NCBI GenBank assembly: GCA_963920705.1
Contig: CAWUCO010000074.1
Coordinates: forward strand, 372,001-436,000
Source: Odiellus spinosus
Lineage: Eukaryota; Arthropoda; Arachnida; Opiliones; Phalangiidae
Direction of reading: 5' to 3'
Length of the DNA: 64,000 nucleotides
Part shown: piece after piece, positions 42,738 through 54,040 of the stretch
Layout: every line of letters starts with the position of its first letter
How positions within the stretch are numbered: the first letter of the stretch is position 1
The notes under the pieces: generated by a model
Databases searched by the model: none
The model's input: the letters and a program-made list of their open reading frames with translations, nothing else
Told to the model about the DNA's origin: nothing
Program-made: the position numbers and the translations under genes

Positions 42738-43910
42738 GATTTAACCATCAGGTTTAGTAATTGTACATCCAGCTGTGGTAAATAATACACGGAGCCCTTC
42801 GTTAATCAGAGCACGAACTGAGATGAGACTTCTGGTAAGCTGCGGCACGTACAGAACGTTATTAATGGTAGAAATTCTCAAGGAGCCATCAACCAAAAAA
42901 CGTAGTTTTCCTGAACCTTTACCAGCAACGTGTAATGTAGTTCCATCTGCCAAAAAAACTTTGTCACCATAAGTGGTGTCAAGGTTGATGAAAAAAGACT
43001 TGTCATTTGACATATGACATGTAACTCCAGAGTCAACAAACCATGCGTTTTCGGATGGATTTGTACATAGTTGAAACACCGTATACCCGACGGACTGTAC
43101 ATCATTTTTGACATCTGATGATTGCTTCACGACGTTCGCCTTGGTAATACCATCTTCAGAAATTCCTTTCTTTGGTTTACCGCAATTGGACCAACAAATC
43201 TTTCGTATGTGTCCAATTTTACCACAGCTGTAACATTTTAGCTTTGACGAACCTTTAATTCGTCGCTGTACAGTAGTTTTCAAAGCAGTCTGTCTATCTT
43301 CAAAAGGAAAAGTCTTACCAGAAGCTTCTTGCCGTCGACGATACTCCTGAACCAATTTTGCTTTGACAAAGTCAACAGTCAAATCCGCTTCGGGCCTTGT
43401 CTCCAGGGCCATAACAAGCGTCTCATACCTTTCAGGAATGCTACACAATAGTAGCGCCACAACTAAATTCACCTTGAGGACTTCTCCTAGACCAGCCAAG
43501 CGATTTACGACATCAAGCATCATGTCAACATGCTCTTCCATATTTCCTGATTCGCTAAGTTGACTGCGACATAACCTCTTTAGCAAGAAAACCTTACTGC
43601 AGAGACCACTCTTTTCGTGATAATTCTTCAAAGAATTCCAGGCTTCGACAGCAGTTAATGTAGAACGGATATGCAAAAGCTGATTATCTTCTACCAAGAG
43701 ACCGATTGTTGCTCGTGCTCTACTGTCCTTTGTTTGCCAGTCCGTGGTCACCGGGTTCGGATCTGTTTGAGATATTACCTCCCAAAGACCGTCACGTATA
43801 AGTAACATTTCCATCCGGAACTTCCAAACTTGATAGTTGGAACCGTTTAATTTATTAAACTTGACAACCGCACCGTCAGCCATTTCACAAAAATAAATGT
43901 AACGATACAC
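42738..43910 (-). pseudogene. gag: copia gag and protease, ends at an in-frame stop
   Basis: 389 codons from Met at 43910. Contains the copia gag (UBN2-type) region, ERYETLVMALETRP, a zinc knuckle CYSCGKIGHIRKIC and the protease active site WFVDSGVTCHMS (DSG). A TAA at 42738-42740 interrupts the gag-pol frame, which otherwise continues in phase into integrase. Confidence 0.92.
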
Positions 43911-43947
43911 TAAACCGATAAGCTATATACCTTCCACCCTAGTCGAA

Positions 43948-43965
43948 CGGACTGGGCCCATAACC
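43948..43965 (-). promoter_or_regulatory. Primer binding site, half-tRNA initiator Met
   Basis: Minus-strand GGTTATGGGCCCAGTCCG directly follows the 5' LTR. It is the internal tRNA-iMet site used by Drosophila copia. Confidence 0.88.
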
Positions 43966-44147
43966 TGTTGAAATTACTCAAACTATGTACAAGGCGATAA
44001 GCGGAATAAAACTGTATCTAACTTATTACAACATTTATTTTAAAAAGAGTGAGTTATCGAATACAAAAGTATTTAGCAAGTAAACACAATTAAAATTCGT
44101 CTAAACTTTAAAGATAAGAATACCAAGTGAACTTTGATATTCCAATA
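43966..44147 (-). repeat. 5' LTR of the copia element
   Basis: 182 bp, matching 39783-39969. Confidence 0.92.
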
Positions 44148-44152
44148 CAAAA
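44148..44152 (+). other. Target-site duplication CAAAA, right
   Basis: Pairs with 39778-39782. Confidence 0.9.
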
Positions 44153-44452
44153 TAGGTTCTAAAGCCAATGGCGTCTAAAGCGTACCTCATAAAGTAGCAT
44201 TTACCAGCATTTAAAATACTTTTAGACTTTCGGTTCTTAGTCTTCGAAACACCTAAATTTGTAACTACATCGGTCCAAAGTTTTGTACTCCATTTACCCT
44301 TGAATTCACCTACTCTCTCTAGATTGTAATCAATAGCTAAAAGCACGCCTTTTCCTAGTTGTTCATTAGTTACATCCTTGTAGTTTGTTGTGCAAAAACA
44401 ACCATTCTTCTTTTTTTCCATTGTAGTTACGATCTATAAAAATACTGGTAAT
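44153..44452 (-). pseudogene. Gene interrupted by copia, 5' part
   Basis: Open from a possible acceptor (TTTTTATAG, complement of ~44437-44445) through MEKKKNGCFCTTNYKDVTNE, YNLERVGEFKGKW and WTDVVTNLGVSKTKNRKSK to the copia insertion site. Removing copia joins it in phase to 39777. No known domain recognised. The next upstream exon could be 44513-44743. Confidence 0.55.
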
Positions 44453-44512
44453 AGTTTTTTGGATTACGTTAATTACAGAAGCCATAATCTACGTGAACAT
44501 CACTTGATTAAT

Positions 44513-44743
44513 TTAACAGTCTGTTCCAAAAGAGACGCGCACAAACGTCATCCCAGGATTTAGGTTGCGTTCACCAACGCAAACCGAATAAATAATTTTA
44601 TCATAGGTACGGTACGTTTTAAGGGGAAGCCCTAAGCTTTTTTCTTTAAACCCTACTTTAGACACGTTTTTCTTCACTTTTAGGGCTATCAGAACTATTT
44701 CCTTACTTGATAATGAAACTAGAGACAAAAAATTTCCAAGCAA
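44513..44743 (-). CDS. Hypothetical exon, partly duplicated at 49190-49262
   Basis: 76-codon frame with SSKEIVLIALKVKKNVSK, whose related sequence SSKKIVLLALEGKKNVSK appears on the plus strand at 49207-49260. Conservation of the protein-like reading in two diverged copies supports coding. Later part GERNLNPGMTFVRVSFG. Function unknown; it may be an upstream exon of the copia-interrupted gene. Confidence 0.4.
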   Translation of the reverse strand: MLGNFLSLVSLSSKEIVLIALKVKKNVSKVGFKEKSLGLPLKTYRTYDKIIYSVCVGERNLNPGMTFVRVSFGTDC

Positions 44744-44876
44744 TTTCCCAGAGTAACGTTTTCAATTACGGTTATATTTAATTTTTAAATTAAACATCTT
44801 TAAATAGTGAAAAGATAAAGTCACTTACGCAGGATTTATTCGAAAACGAATAAAGATTTTTCAGGCGTCTTTTTTG
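44640..44876 (-). repeat. Inverted copy of 49046-49265
   Basis: Minus-strand AGACGCCTGAAAAATCTTTA...CGTTTTCGAATAAATCCTG matches the plus strand directly right of HP copy B. HP copy B and ~390 bp of other DNA lie between the two. Confidence 0.8.
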
Positions 44877-45270
44877 TTTCCTATTGAGATATGATAACGT
44901 AAATTCCTCTATAGTCATTTAATTTAAAAAATAACATTAACATTTAATTACCCTTAAAAATAACCCTATGTTTGACATATTTTTCAGTGTTAACGTAACT
45001 ATTCAATATTTTTGTTCTAAATAGGCTACTGTAAGACATAATCATATATCATACGAATTTGAGATTTCATTTATACCTTTATTATTAATCTCAAAAATGA
45101 AAGCCCAGTTATTTTTCGAAAATACGTTAGTTAATTTGTCCGGAAATCATACTTAAGTGGTGGTATAAATCACGATTACTAACTTCGTAAAATTATCATA
45201 ACTCGTAGCACTTAAACATTCGTAAGATAGATGAATAGTTACGCTAACATATCTCATTTAGTATACAAAC
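44877..45270. other. AT-rich spacer left of HP copy B
   Basis: No gene or repeat recognised. Confidence 0.5.
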
Positions 45271-47928
45271 AAGTTGGGAAACCAAAAAAATACCTCCCCG
45301 ACAACCACGTGATGTTAACTAACCTAACCTTACCTAAAATATTAAAATTTATGGCATTTGTGGAAGACGAAGATTGAAAGCAAAAAGAAATAATATCTCA
45401 ATTAAACACTAAATATATTAAACCAATAATTGAGATCAAAAATATACTTCTTATCAAGATAAATTTGAATGCAAAAGAATCAAACTTAATTCAAAATAAA
45501 ATTTTGAGAACCAGAGTCGGAAAAACATTTGCTGAATAATGAATTAATTTTAATATAAATGCGTATCGAGTAAAATAAGCAAGGTCAAGGTTCTTCTTTT
45601 AAAACCATATAATATTTTTGAAGGCTCTAGAGTATTTGCAGACCAAGTAACGCCAATAGGCAAAATATTATATCACATTGAACCTATAAGCATTTCTTCA
45701 GTATACCAACACAACCCTAAATAATTCTCTACTTCAAACCAAACCTAACTAGAGAAAAAAAGGAAAATAATCCAGTCCATAATTCAGTATTAAAACAAAA
45801 AAAAACGGAATTAAGACAACTGAAATTAGCAATCTTTGGTAATATGTAAAATAGCCTTTACACGAACAATTTAAGTAAAGCAAATTATCAAATAAACGCC
45901 AAATAAGTCAATTAATTAAAATGAAAAATATTAATATTACCACTACCAAATAGCGGGCAGAAAACACAGACATCAAGATAACATTAGCAAAATAAATTTT
46001 CAACACCGGTAATCCTGAGAACTAGATTCTACAAAATCTTCCTGAATAATAAATTTATTTTAATCTAAAAAATATAAAATATTAAAAAAATATATATATA
46101 CAAATAACATATTGATAAACCAATTAAAATTAGATGCGAAAAACATTTAATCTCGATATGTGATTAAATACACAAGGTCAAGGTTCTTCTTTTAAAACCA
46201 TATCAGAATTTTGACGGTTGTAGAGTATTTGTAAACCAAGTAACGTGAAAAGGCAAAATGTTATATCACATTGAACCTATACATGGCTTCAGTATACAAC
46301 ACAACCCTAATAAACCTATCAATAAACAACTAACGCATTGGCTTTACGTATATCAGGTTAAACTAAAAATTACGATGTAAAATTTCGCTTATTTGCGCTA
46401 CATATACTCTACTTGTCTGTACAGAAAGTTTTAAGTAACCTTTTTTTAAGTTAACCTTCTTTGTGGATTAAGACTGTGAGTGAAGAATAAAATATATTCT
46501 TTTAAGGCAGGACAGACCAGAGTAAAATTACACCAAGTTGGGAAACAACGTCATATAACGACAAACTAACTAGAATATTTTTCAAAATATTTAAGGCCTG
46601 GTTCTTCGCGCGACTTTCGTCGATTTGCCGGAAATGGGCGCTTGTCTCATAGCCGCGCCGCCATCTTTTTGCAGTAACAGGTTGCCAGACTATTTCTAAT
46701 TTTATTTCCCACAAACCAAATTCAAGTTGTTAGTCCAACACCTCCGATATGATAAAATATAGGAGGCGTTGGTTAGTCTGTCGCTATATTCACACTACAA
46801 AAAGATGGCGGACGATCACGTGACAAAAGTTTTCCCCGCGAAAATTTTCGCGAGGGTCTCTAGACTTCCGGTTTTGGAAATCGACCAGGACTATACTGCA
46901 AATCCAGCGCTTCTCCTGACACACGCGAAATTTAAACCCTCGCGCGAGTTTCAAGCATATTTGATTTCTCGAACCAAGAAGGATCAGATAAGGAGAGGAA
47001 AAGTGGGAACGGCGCGGCTCCTACTGCGTCGGCCTAAACTCCCACTCTGGGAGAACGGGGGACAGACGGGGGTAGAGATGCTTCGTGGTAAATTGTTGTC
47101 ACGTGGGTAAAACGAATCCTTTATGAGACGCGCTAGCTAGCGACCACGTGACAACAGTTTACCTCGAGAATTTCCTATCCCCCTTTCCACCCGAGTGGCA
47201 GTTAGACTCTTCTCTCTCTAACTCAACGCAACCCCACTTTTCCTCTCCTTATCTGATCCTTCTTGCTCGAACAACTTCAATGTGCATCCGCTTATAGAAT
47301 TTTTGCAACTTGTCGAGTGTAAACCGGCTCGATCTTTTCGCGGGATCACAGTTGCGAAGTTTGTACAACTTAAAGCAAGTTCGCAAATCGAACAAGTACT
47401 CAAGTGAACTAATTGAAGACCGGAAGTGTGTGGCGGCTTATTGAACTTGCCTACCTTAATTACCGTATAGCCTATCCTAGTAGTAGGAATGGGGCTGATA
47501 TTGAGTAGTTGTCCATTTATTAAAGTCTGGGTCTATACTCTATAGCACATCCTAGTCGTGGGACTCAAATACATTTATAAATAAAGTAGAGATTAGGATT
47601 TTAAGTATAATTGAGCACTTGGTGTAGGATGTCCAACTTCATCGTATTTTTTTTCCCTATTGTAAAGTCATACTTGCCTTACAGTCTAAGAATTGCGAAT
47701 CAAATCGCCGAAAAATAGGTGCTTGCAAAGGGTTCTTGCAAGAAGTACGTGCCTTATTTAAACACACTACTCAAAATATGTGATAATAGGTGCGTTTTAC
47801 CACCGCCTTAGCAACCAAGAGCCGTTGCCGAATCAATGAGCCAACACCGCTAGCGTGAAAGCCTAACGTGAACCTCCCCTCGCCCTACACAAGGTTATCA
47901 TTGAGTGGGAAAAATGATAATCTCGCTT

Positions 47929-47938
47929 ATTTATACCC
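47929..47938 (-). promoter_or_regulatory. Rightward-type TATA box, HP copy B (minus strand)
   Basis: GGTATAAATA on the minus strand, identical to 26646-26655. Confidence 0.5.
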
Positions 47939-48050
47939 CGAGAAGCGATGCTTATACAAAGTTAAAAAAAATCTATCTAGTCTACTTTTTAACCAAAAAT
48001 ATATAAAAAACAAAAGTATACAAATTGGTCTATAATGTTATTTAAATTCT

Positions 48051-48170
48051 TCAATCCACCCCGAGTTTGCAGAAAGCCAAAACCTATACTGCCCGTTATA
48101 CCTCTGCTTTTTTTACTAAATGATATATGGAAAATAGCTTAGCGCTTGCTGTCAACTCAAGCTGGTATTA
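48051..48170 (-). repeat. 118 bp module, copy B1
   Basis: AATCCACCCCGAGTTTGCAG...GCTGTCAACTCAAGCTGG. Confidence 0.85.
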
Positions 48171-48193
48171 GTATAGAAATTGGCTTAAATTTT

Positions 48194-48312
48194 TCAATCC
48201 ACCCCGAGTTTGCAGCAAGCCTAAGCCTATACGGCCCTTTATACCTTTGCTATTTTAACTAAATGATATATGGAAAATAGCTTAGCGCGTGCTGTCAACT
48301 CAAGCTGCTATT
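48194..48312 (-). repeat. 118 bp module, copy B2
   Basis: Tandem partner of B1, same orientation. Confidence 0.85.
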
Positions 48313-48512
48313 AAACGGTCAAATATTTGGAGAATTTCTTAAATATCTTCAAAACTATCGCCAATTTAAAATGTAATTTTCAGCTACATTATTAATAAGA
48401 TTAAGAGAAATAATTATAATATTTTGAATTATATTTTAAATTAATATTATGTTTCAATTCACTAAAAGATATCACGCCATAATGCTACAATGTACTATAC
48501 TTCCAAAGAGAC

Positions 48513-48520
48513 TATATAAG
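48513..48520 (+). promoter_or_regulatory. Hairpin-side TATA box, HP copy B
   Basis: TATATAAG points toward the terminal hairpin. Downstream lie two inverted-related segments with GGAGACGTCC and GGGAGACGTCCC, which would fold strongly in a transcript. Confidence 0.45.
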
Positions 48521-49011
48521 CTAATCGAATGCCATTATACAGTATCCGATTGTGCTCAGACGTTTATCGTAACCCTGAGTGCTCACGTGTCGGCCAATTT
48601 ACCCTTGGGGGCGATGTTTGGAGAGTGGAAGGTCGATGTGGACCATATTAGTGAGGGACGCCTCGCTAGTATGGCCCGCTGAGATCGGACACTGGAGGTT
48701 GGACCTTGATGTGGGGATGATCGGAGGTGATTATAACAGTGGGAGACGTCCCATTGCGTATAATCGCCTTCAACTGTCCAGCATCGAGGTTTGACCGTAA
48801 AGTGGATGGTGGAAGGTGATAATATGCAATTGGAGACGTCCTGTTGCACGACACTTGAAACTTAATGTGGCAGCCACGCTTAAAGGAGGTAATTCCGTTG
48901 TACGGGCTGGCATGTAATGTCTCTAGACTTTTTGCTCTACGAGCTAGGTCACGTGATATCCGCGTACACAGGATATCCGGTTACACAGGAAGTGACACAC
49001 AGACACACACG

Positions 49012-49045
49012 ACCTCCCCCTGAACTAAAGTTCAGTCGGGGAGGT
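49012..49045 (-). repeat. Terminal hairpin of HP copy B
   Basis: Same hairpin as copies A and C. Confidence 0.9.
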
Positions 49046-49298
49046 AAAATGACGCCTGAAATAAATCTTTATTCGTTTTCGAATAAATCCTGCCTAAGTA
49101 ACCATATCTTTTCACTATTTAAAGAAGTTTGAAGTTAAAAATTAAGTATAACCGTAATTGAAAATGTCACTCAAGCTACTCGGAATTTTCTCTAGTTTCA
49201 TTATCAAGTAAGAAAATAGTTCTGTTAGCCCTAGAAGGCAAGAAAAACGTGTCTAAAGCAAGCCCCCCCCCCAAAAAAAATAAACAAGCGGGGCTAGA

Positions 49299-49827
49299 AT
49301 GTTCAACGACCAAAAAGGGAACAAAGTTAGCCGTAGTCGAGTGATCAGTATTATCAATAAAAAGTGTGCGAACATTCGCCAGTTCTTGAAGACAAAAAAT
49401 AAATTCAAAGTAAATAAGAAGACGAGAATTCAGGAGAATGATTCCTCACCTATGCAATCAGAAAGCGACGATAGAGGAAAACATCACCTTGGCAGAAAAA
49501 ATAAACGCTTTTACATTGCTTATGAGGGCTCCGATTCGATGGAAAGTGAAACTGATATTCCTAAAGAAAATAGTCTGAAAAATACAGACTTATCAGGTAT
49601 ATACTGGCGTTGAACTCGAGTAGCCCAAAAATTAATTTGTTTTTAATTTTTAAGATGATAAATCGGGTGGAGAAGATAAAGAGAAGGACATAGAGAAGGA
49701 AAAAGATCAAACCTTAGAGAAGGAAAAAGATCAAGTCTTAGAGAAACAGAAGGGTAAAGATGTGGGGAAAGAAAAGGATATAGAGGTAGAGTCCAAAGAA
49801 AAAGATAAAAGCCTAGAGAAGGAATAG
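49299..49827 (+). CDS. Small two-exon gene, charged protein of unknown function
   Basis: Exon 1 is 49299-49596, the intron 49597-49654 (58 nt, GTATAT...TTTTTAAG) and exon 2 49655-49827. The splice restores one continuous frame of 156 codons that ends in TAG. The N-terminal half is basic (INKKCANIRQFLKTKNKFKV). A Ser/Asp/Glu segment follows, and exon 2 is a run of (E/D)KEKD-type repeats likely to form a charged helix. AATAAA-like signals follow at 49853. An upstream in-frame TAA at 49281 supports the start, although the CTAG just before it could be an acceptor of an earlier exon. The upstream sequence 49190-49262 resembles the exon at 44513-44743. No domain recognised. Confidence 0.5.
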
Positions 49828-50139
49828 AATAAAAACTTTTAAGAAAGCAAAGAAATAAATAATTTTAAAGATTAAAAATTATTTTTTGTTTCTTTTTAAT
49901 TTTTTCTATATCATGTTTCTATATCATGTTTCGATAATAAAAGTTGTGAAGTGAAAAGATTTTTGTTAAGTCTTGCTAAATTATATCATTTAGTTGTGTT
50001 TGTAAACCTTGATTTCACACTATTTTTGCACGCCTTTAGACAGACTAATGTTTGTTTTAAATTGCGCTTATAAGGAGACTACCCGATGTGTTTATCGCCG
50101 ATTTTTCCAAAGTCTTGTATAATGTAGAACTATATGACG
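49828..50139. other. 3' flank of the small gene
   Basis: AT-rich with AATAAATAATTTT and a repeated TATATCATGTTTC; no gene. Confidence 0.5.
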
Positions 50140-51245
50140 TATTTAAATCGTCTTTAAAGCAGACGTCTTTTGAACATCGTTGAACACCTTTAAAGCAGAC
50201 GTCTTTTGAACATCGTTGAACACCTTTAAAGCAGACGTCTTTTGAACATCGTTGAACACCTTTAAAGCAGACGTCTTTTGAACATCTTTAAATAAGACGT
50301 CTTTAAAGCAGACGTCTTTTGAACATCGTTGAACACTTTTAAAGCAGACGTCTTTTGAACATCTTTAAATAAGACGTCTTTAAAGCAGACTTCTTTTGAA
50401 CATCTTTAAATAAGACGTCTTTAAAGCAGACGTCTTTTGAACATCTTTAAATAAGACGTCTTTAAAGCAGACGTCTTTTGAACATCGTTGAACACCTTTA
50501 AAGCAGACGTCTTTTGAACATCGTTGAACACTTTTAAAGCAGACGTCTTTTGAACATCTTTAAATAATACGTCTTTAAAGCAGACGTCTTTTGAACATCG
50601 TTGAACACTTTTAAAGCAGACGTCTTTTGAACATCTTTAAATAAGACGTCTTTAAAGCAGACGTCTTTTGAACATCTTAAAATAAGACGTCTTTAAAGCA
50701 GACGTCTTTTGAACATCTTTAAATAAGACGTCTTTAAAGCAGACGTCTTTTGAACATCTTTAAATAAGACGTCTTTAAAGCAGACGTCTTTTGAACATCT
50801 TTAAATAAGACGTCTTTAAAGCAGACGTCTTTTGAACATCGTTGAACACTTTTAAAGCAGACGTCTTTAAAGCAGACGTCTTTTGAACATCTTTAAATAA
50901 GACGTCTTTAAAGCAGACGTCTTTTGAACATCTTTAAATAAGACGTCTTTAAAGCAGACGTCTTTTGAACATCTTTAAATAAGACGTCTTTAAAGCAGAC
51001 GTCTTTTGAACATCGTTGAACACCTGTAAAAAAGACGTCTTTTAGACGCCTTTTGTACATCTTTAAAGCAGACTATTTTGAACATCTTTAAATCAAACGT
51101 CTTTTAAGCAGACGTCTTTTGAACATCGTTGAACATATTTAAAAAGACGTCTTTCGAACATCTTTAAATCAGACGTCTTTCGAACATCTTTAAATCAGAC
51201 GTCTTGTGAACAACTTTGCATTAGACGTTCATTTTGACTCTGAGA
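50140..51245 (+). repeat. GACGTC-containing tandem repeat, 36 and 41 bp unit types
   Basis: Units share TTTAAAGCAGACGTCTTTTG and differ in the tail: AACATCGTTGAACACC (36 bp) or AACATCTTTAAATAAGACG (41 bp). The palindrome AGACGTCT occurs in nearly every unit. The right end is more degenerate. Confidence 0.92.
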
Positions 51246-51349
51246 TCGTCTTAATCTTTAAATAAGACGCCTGAAGATCGTCTTCAAATTAGACTCATGT
51301 AGATCATTATTCTAATTTCTTTAAAAAAGCACTAAAGAGCTCTATTACC

Positions 51350-51490
51350 AAGAACTAAATGGTCTTTTTGGAGTAAGAGGCTCAAAAAAAATCAGACGTC
51401 TACAAGTGCGCTAGAATCGCTCTTGTAGCGCTCTTCTATTCGTCTTATATTTTTGGGAACCTCTTACTCGGAAAAGACCTTTTAGTTCTA
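51350..51490. mobile_element. 141 bp MITE-like inverted repeat
   Basis: AGAACTAAATGGTCTTTTTG...GTAAGAGG at the left and its complement at 51457-51490; arms ~33 bp. Confidence 0.7.
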
Positions 51491-51514
51491 AACTGCAGAT
51501 TAATTATTTTCGTA

Positions 51515-53310
51515 AGGGAGGAGAGACATGTTTTTAACGAGACGTATCTCATTCGAAAGAGGAGTTTAATTAGAACAATTAAGAATTGTTTAAAAAAACT
51601 TTTACGGTTTTTCAGCCGAGATATATGGGATTTTATGTACCCCCCTGATATTTATATAGTATAAAATTTGTCTAAAAGCTAGTTTTTTCTTAATTTTCAT
51701 AATTTTCTTTCCTATTGAAGAAAAGACATGTTCTTAACGAGACGTATTCCATTCGAAAGAGGAGTTTAATTAGAATAAATAAGAATAATTTAAAACACTT
51801 TGACCGTTATGAGCCGAGATATATGGATTTTTATGTACCCCCTTATATTTATATAGTATAAAATATGTCTAAAAGCTAGTTTTTTCCTAATTTTCTTTCC
51901 TATTGAAGAAATGACATGTTCTTAACGAGACGTATCTAATTCGAAAGAGGAGTTTAATTAGAATAATTTAGAATTATTTAAAAAACTTTGACCGTTTTTG
52001 GGCCGAGATATATGGATTTTTATGTACCCCACTTATATTTATATAGTTACAATATGTCAAAAAACTAGTTTAACCAAATTTTCATAATTTTATTTTCTAA
52101 TGAAGGAGAGACATGTTTTTAACGAGACGTATCTCATTCGAAAGAGGAGTTTAATTAGAATAATTAAGAATTATTTAAAAAAACTTTTACGTTTTTTGAG
52201 CCGAGATATATGGGATTTTATGTACCCCCTGATATTTATACAGTATAAAATTTGTCAAAAAGCTAGTTTTTTCCTAATTTTCCTAATTTTCTTTCCTATT
52301 GAAGAAAAGACATGTTCTTAACGAAACGTATCTCATTCGAAAGAGGAGTTTAATTAGATAATTAAGAATAATTTAAAAGACTTTGACATTTTTTGAGCCG
52401 AGATATATGGATTTTTATGTACCCCTTGAAATATATGTAGTATAAAATATGTCAAAAAGCTAGTTTTTTCCCAATTTTCATAACATTATTTCCTAATGAA
52501 GGAAAGACATGTTTTTAACGAGACGTATCTCATTCGAAGAGGAGTTTAATTAGAATAATTAAGAATCATTTAAAAATGTTTTACGGTTTTTGAGCCGGGA
52601 TATATGGGATTTTATGTACCCCCCTGATATTTATACAGTATAAAATTGGTCAAAAAGCTAGTTTTTTCCTAATTTTGATAATTTTCTTTTCTATTGAAGA
52701 AAACACATGTTCTTAACGAGACGTATCTCATTCGAAAGAGGAGTTTAATTAGAATAATTAAGAATAATTTAAAAGACCTTTACCGTTTTTGAGCCGAGAT
52801 ATATGGATTTTTATGTACCCCCTTATATTTATATAGTATAAAATATGTCAAAAAGCTAGTTTTTTCCCAATTTTCATAAATTTATTTCCTAATGAAGGAC
52901 AGACATGTTTTTATCGAAACGTGTCTCATTCGAAAGAGGAGTTTAATTAGAATAATTAAGAATTATTTAGAAAAACTTTGACCGTTTTTGGGCCGAGATA
53001 TATGGATTTTTATGTACCCCCCTTATATTTGTATAGTTACAATATGTCAAAAAAATAGTTTTTCTTAATTTTCTTAATTTTATTTCCTAATGAAGGAGAG
53101 ACTAGTTTTAAACGAGACGTATCTCATTCGAAAGAGGAGTTTAATTAAAATAATTAAGAAAATTATTTAAAAGACATTTACCGTTTTTGAGCCGAGATAT
53201 ATGGGATTTTATGTACCCCCCCCCCCTGATATATATATATAGTATAAAATTTGTCAAAAAGCTAGTTTTTTTCCTAATTTTCATAATTTTCTTTCCTATT
53301 GAAGAAAAGT
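51515..53310 (+). repeat. ~195 bp satellite, nine units, dimeric tendency
   Basis: Units start near 51527, 51719, 51912, 52107, 52307, 52503, 52702, 52899 and 53097. Each contains CGAGACGTATCTCATTCGAA, GAGCCGAGATATATGG and ATTTTATGTACCCCC. Two start variants mostly alternate: GAAAAGACATGTTCTTAAC and GGAGAGACATGTTTTTAAC. Confidence 0.9.
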
Positions 53311-54040
53311 TTACCCAAAGCCTTTGCAGTACTCTACTCATCTCTTGGGAGTACGAAAAATATGCCTCTCATTTCTACTCATCTTTGGCAGTCCAAAAAA
53401 TATGCCTCTCATTTCTACTCATCTTTGGGAGTCCGAAAAATATGCCTCTCAGCCTCTCATCTCCAACTCTCCTCTCCTATCGCGCTCCTATATGCCGCAA
53501 ACAAAAAGTCATAATAAATACTCCAAGTGAGCAGAGCTGCAAGTAGCGTTCCTCTCACTTCTACTCATCTCTTGGAATTTCAAAAAAGTGCTTCTCATAT
53601 CTACTCATTTCTTGGAGTTTGAAGAAAATGCCACTCATTTCTACTCATATCTCTCGGAATCCCAAAAACGTAACTCTCATATCTACTCATTTCTACTCAT
53701 CTCTTGGAATCCCCAAAAAAATAACCCCTAATATCTACTATCTCTGAGTTTAAAAAAAATACCTCTCATATCTACTCATTTCTACTCATCTCTTGGAATC
53801 CCCAAAAAAATAACCCCTAATATCTACTATCTCTGAGTTTAAAAAAAATACCTCTCAATTCTACTCATTTCTTGAGGTCCCAAAAGAAGATCCTCGCATT
53901 TCTACTCATCTCTTCAAGGCCTCAAAAAAAGAGGCTCTCATTTCTAAAGATATGCCCCTCCAACTCTCCTCTCCTGTGAAATTTTAGTGCCTCTCCTCTT
54001 ATATGGCACAAAAAAACCTCTCATCTCCACTCAAAAAAAG
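53311..54040 (+). repeat. Degenerate CTCATTTCTACTCATC tandem field
   Basis: Imperfect units of ~37-50 bp built on CCTCTCATTTCTACTCATC followed by TTGGGAGTCC and an A run. An exact ~95 bp block duplication occurs at ~53680-53775 and ~53770-53865. Confidence 0.85.

Larger units (their letters stand above)
39783..44147 (-). mobile_element. Complete but defective Ty1/copia retrotransposon, 4,365 bp
   Basis: Minus-strand element with 5' LTR 43966-44147 and 3' LTR 39783-39969. The primer site is at 43948-43965 and the polypurine tract GAGAAGGGA is the complement of 39970-39978. Domain order is gag, protease, integrase, RT, RNase H as in copia. LTRs differ at about six sites plus a 5 bp indel, so the insertion is not recent. 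Flanked by CAAAA duplications and inserted in coding sequence of another gene. Confidence 0.95.
45271..49045 (-). mobile_element. HP element copy B (3,775 bp)
   Basis: Inverted near-duplicate of copy A. Right-end motif 45271-45340 (complement), foldback at 46980-47300, TATA boxes at 47929 (leftward) and 48513 (rightward), two 118 bp modules and the terminal hairpin at 49012-49045. It lacks the 66 bp templated insertion and a ~33 bp stretch present in copy A. Flanks (ATTTT against GTTTG) do not form a clean duplication. With the inverted host sequence on either side this suggests rearrangement after insertion. Confidence 0.82.

Noticed and set aside
50140-54040. CRISPR-like array of repeats
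   Set aside because: Repeats are contiguous without unique spacers and the context is eukaryotic transposon DNA.
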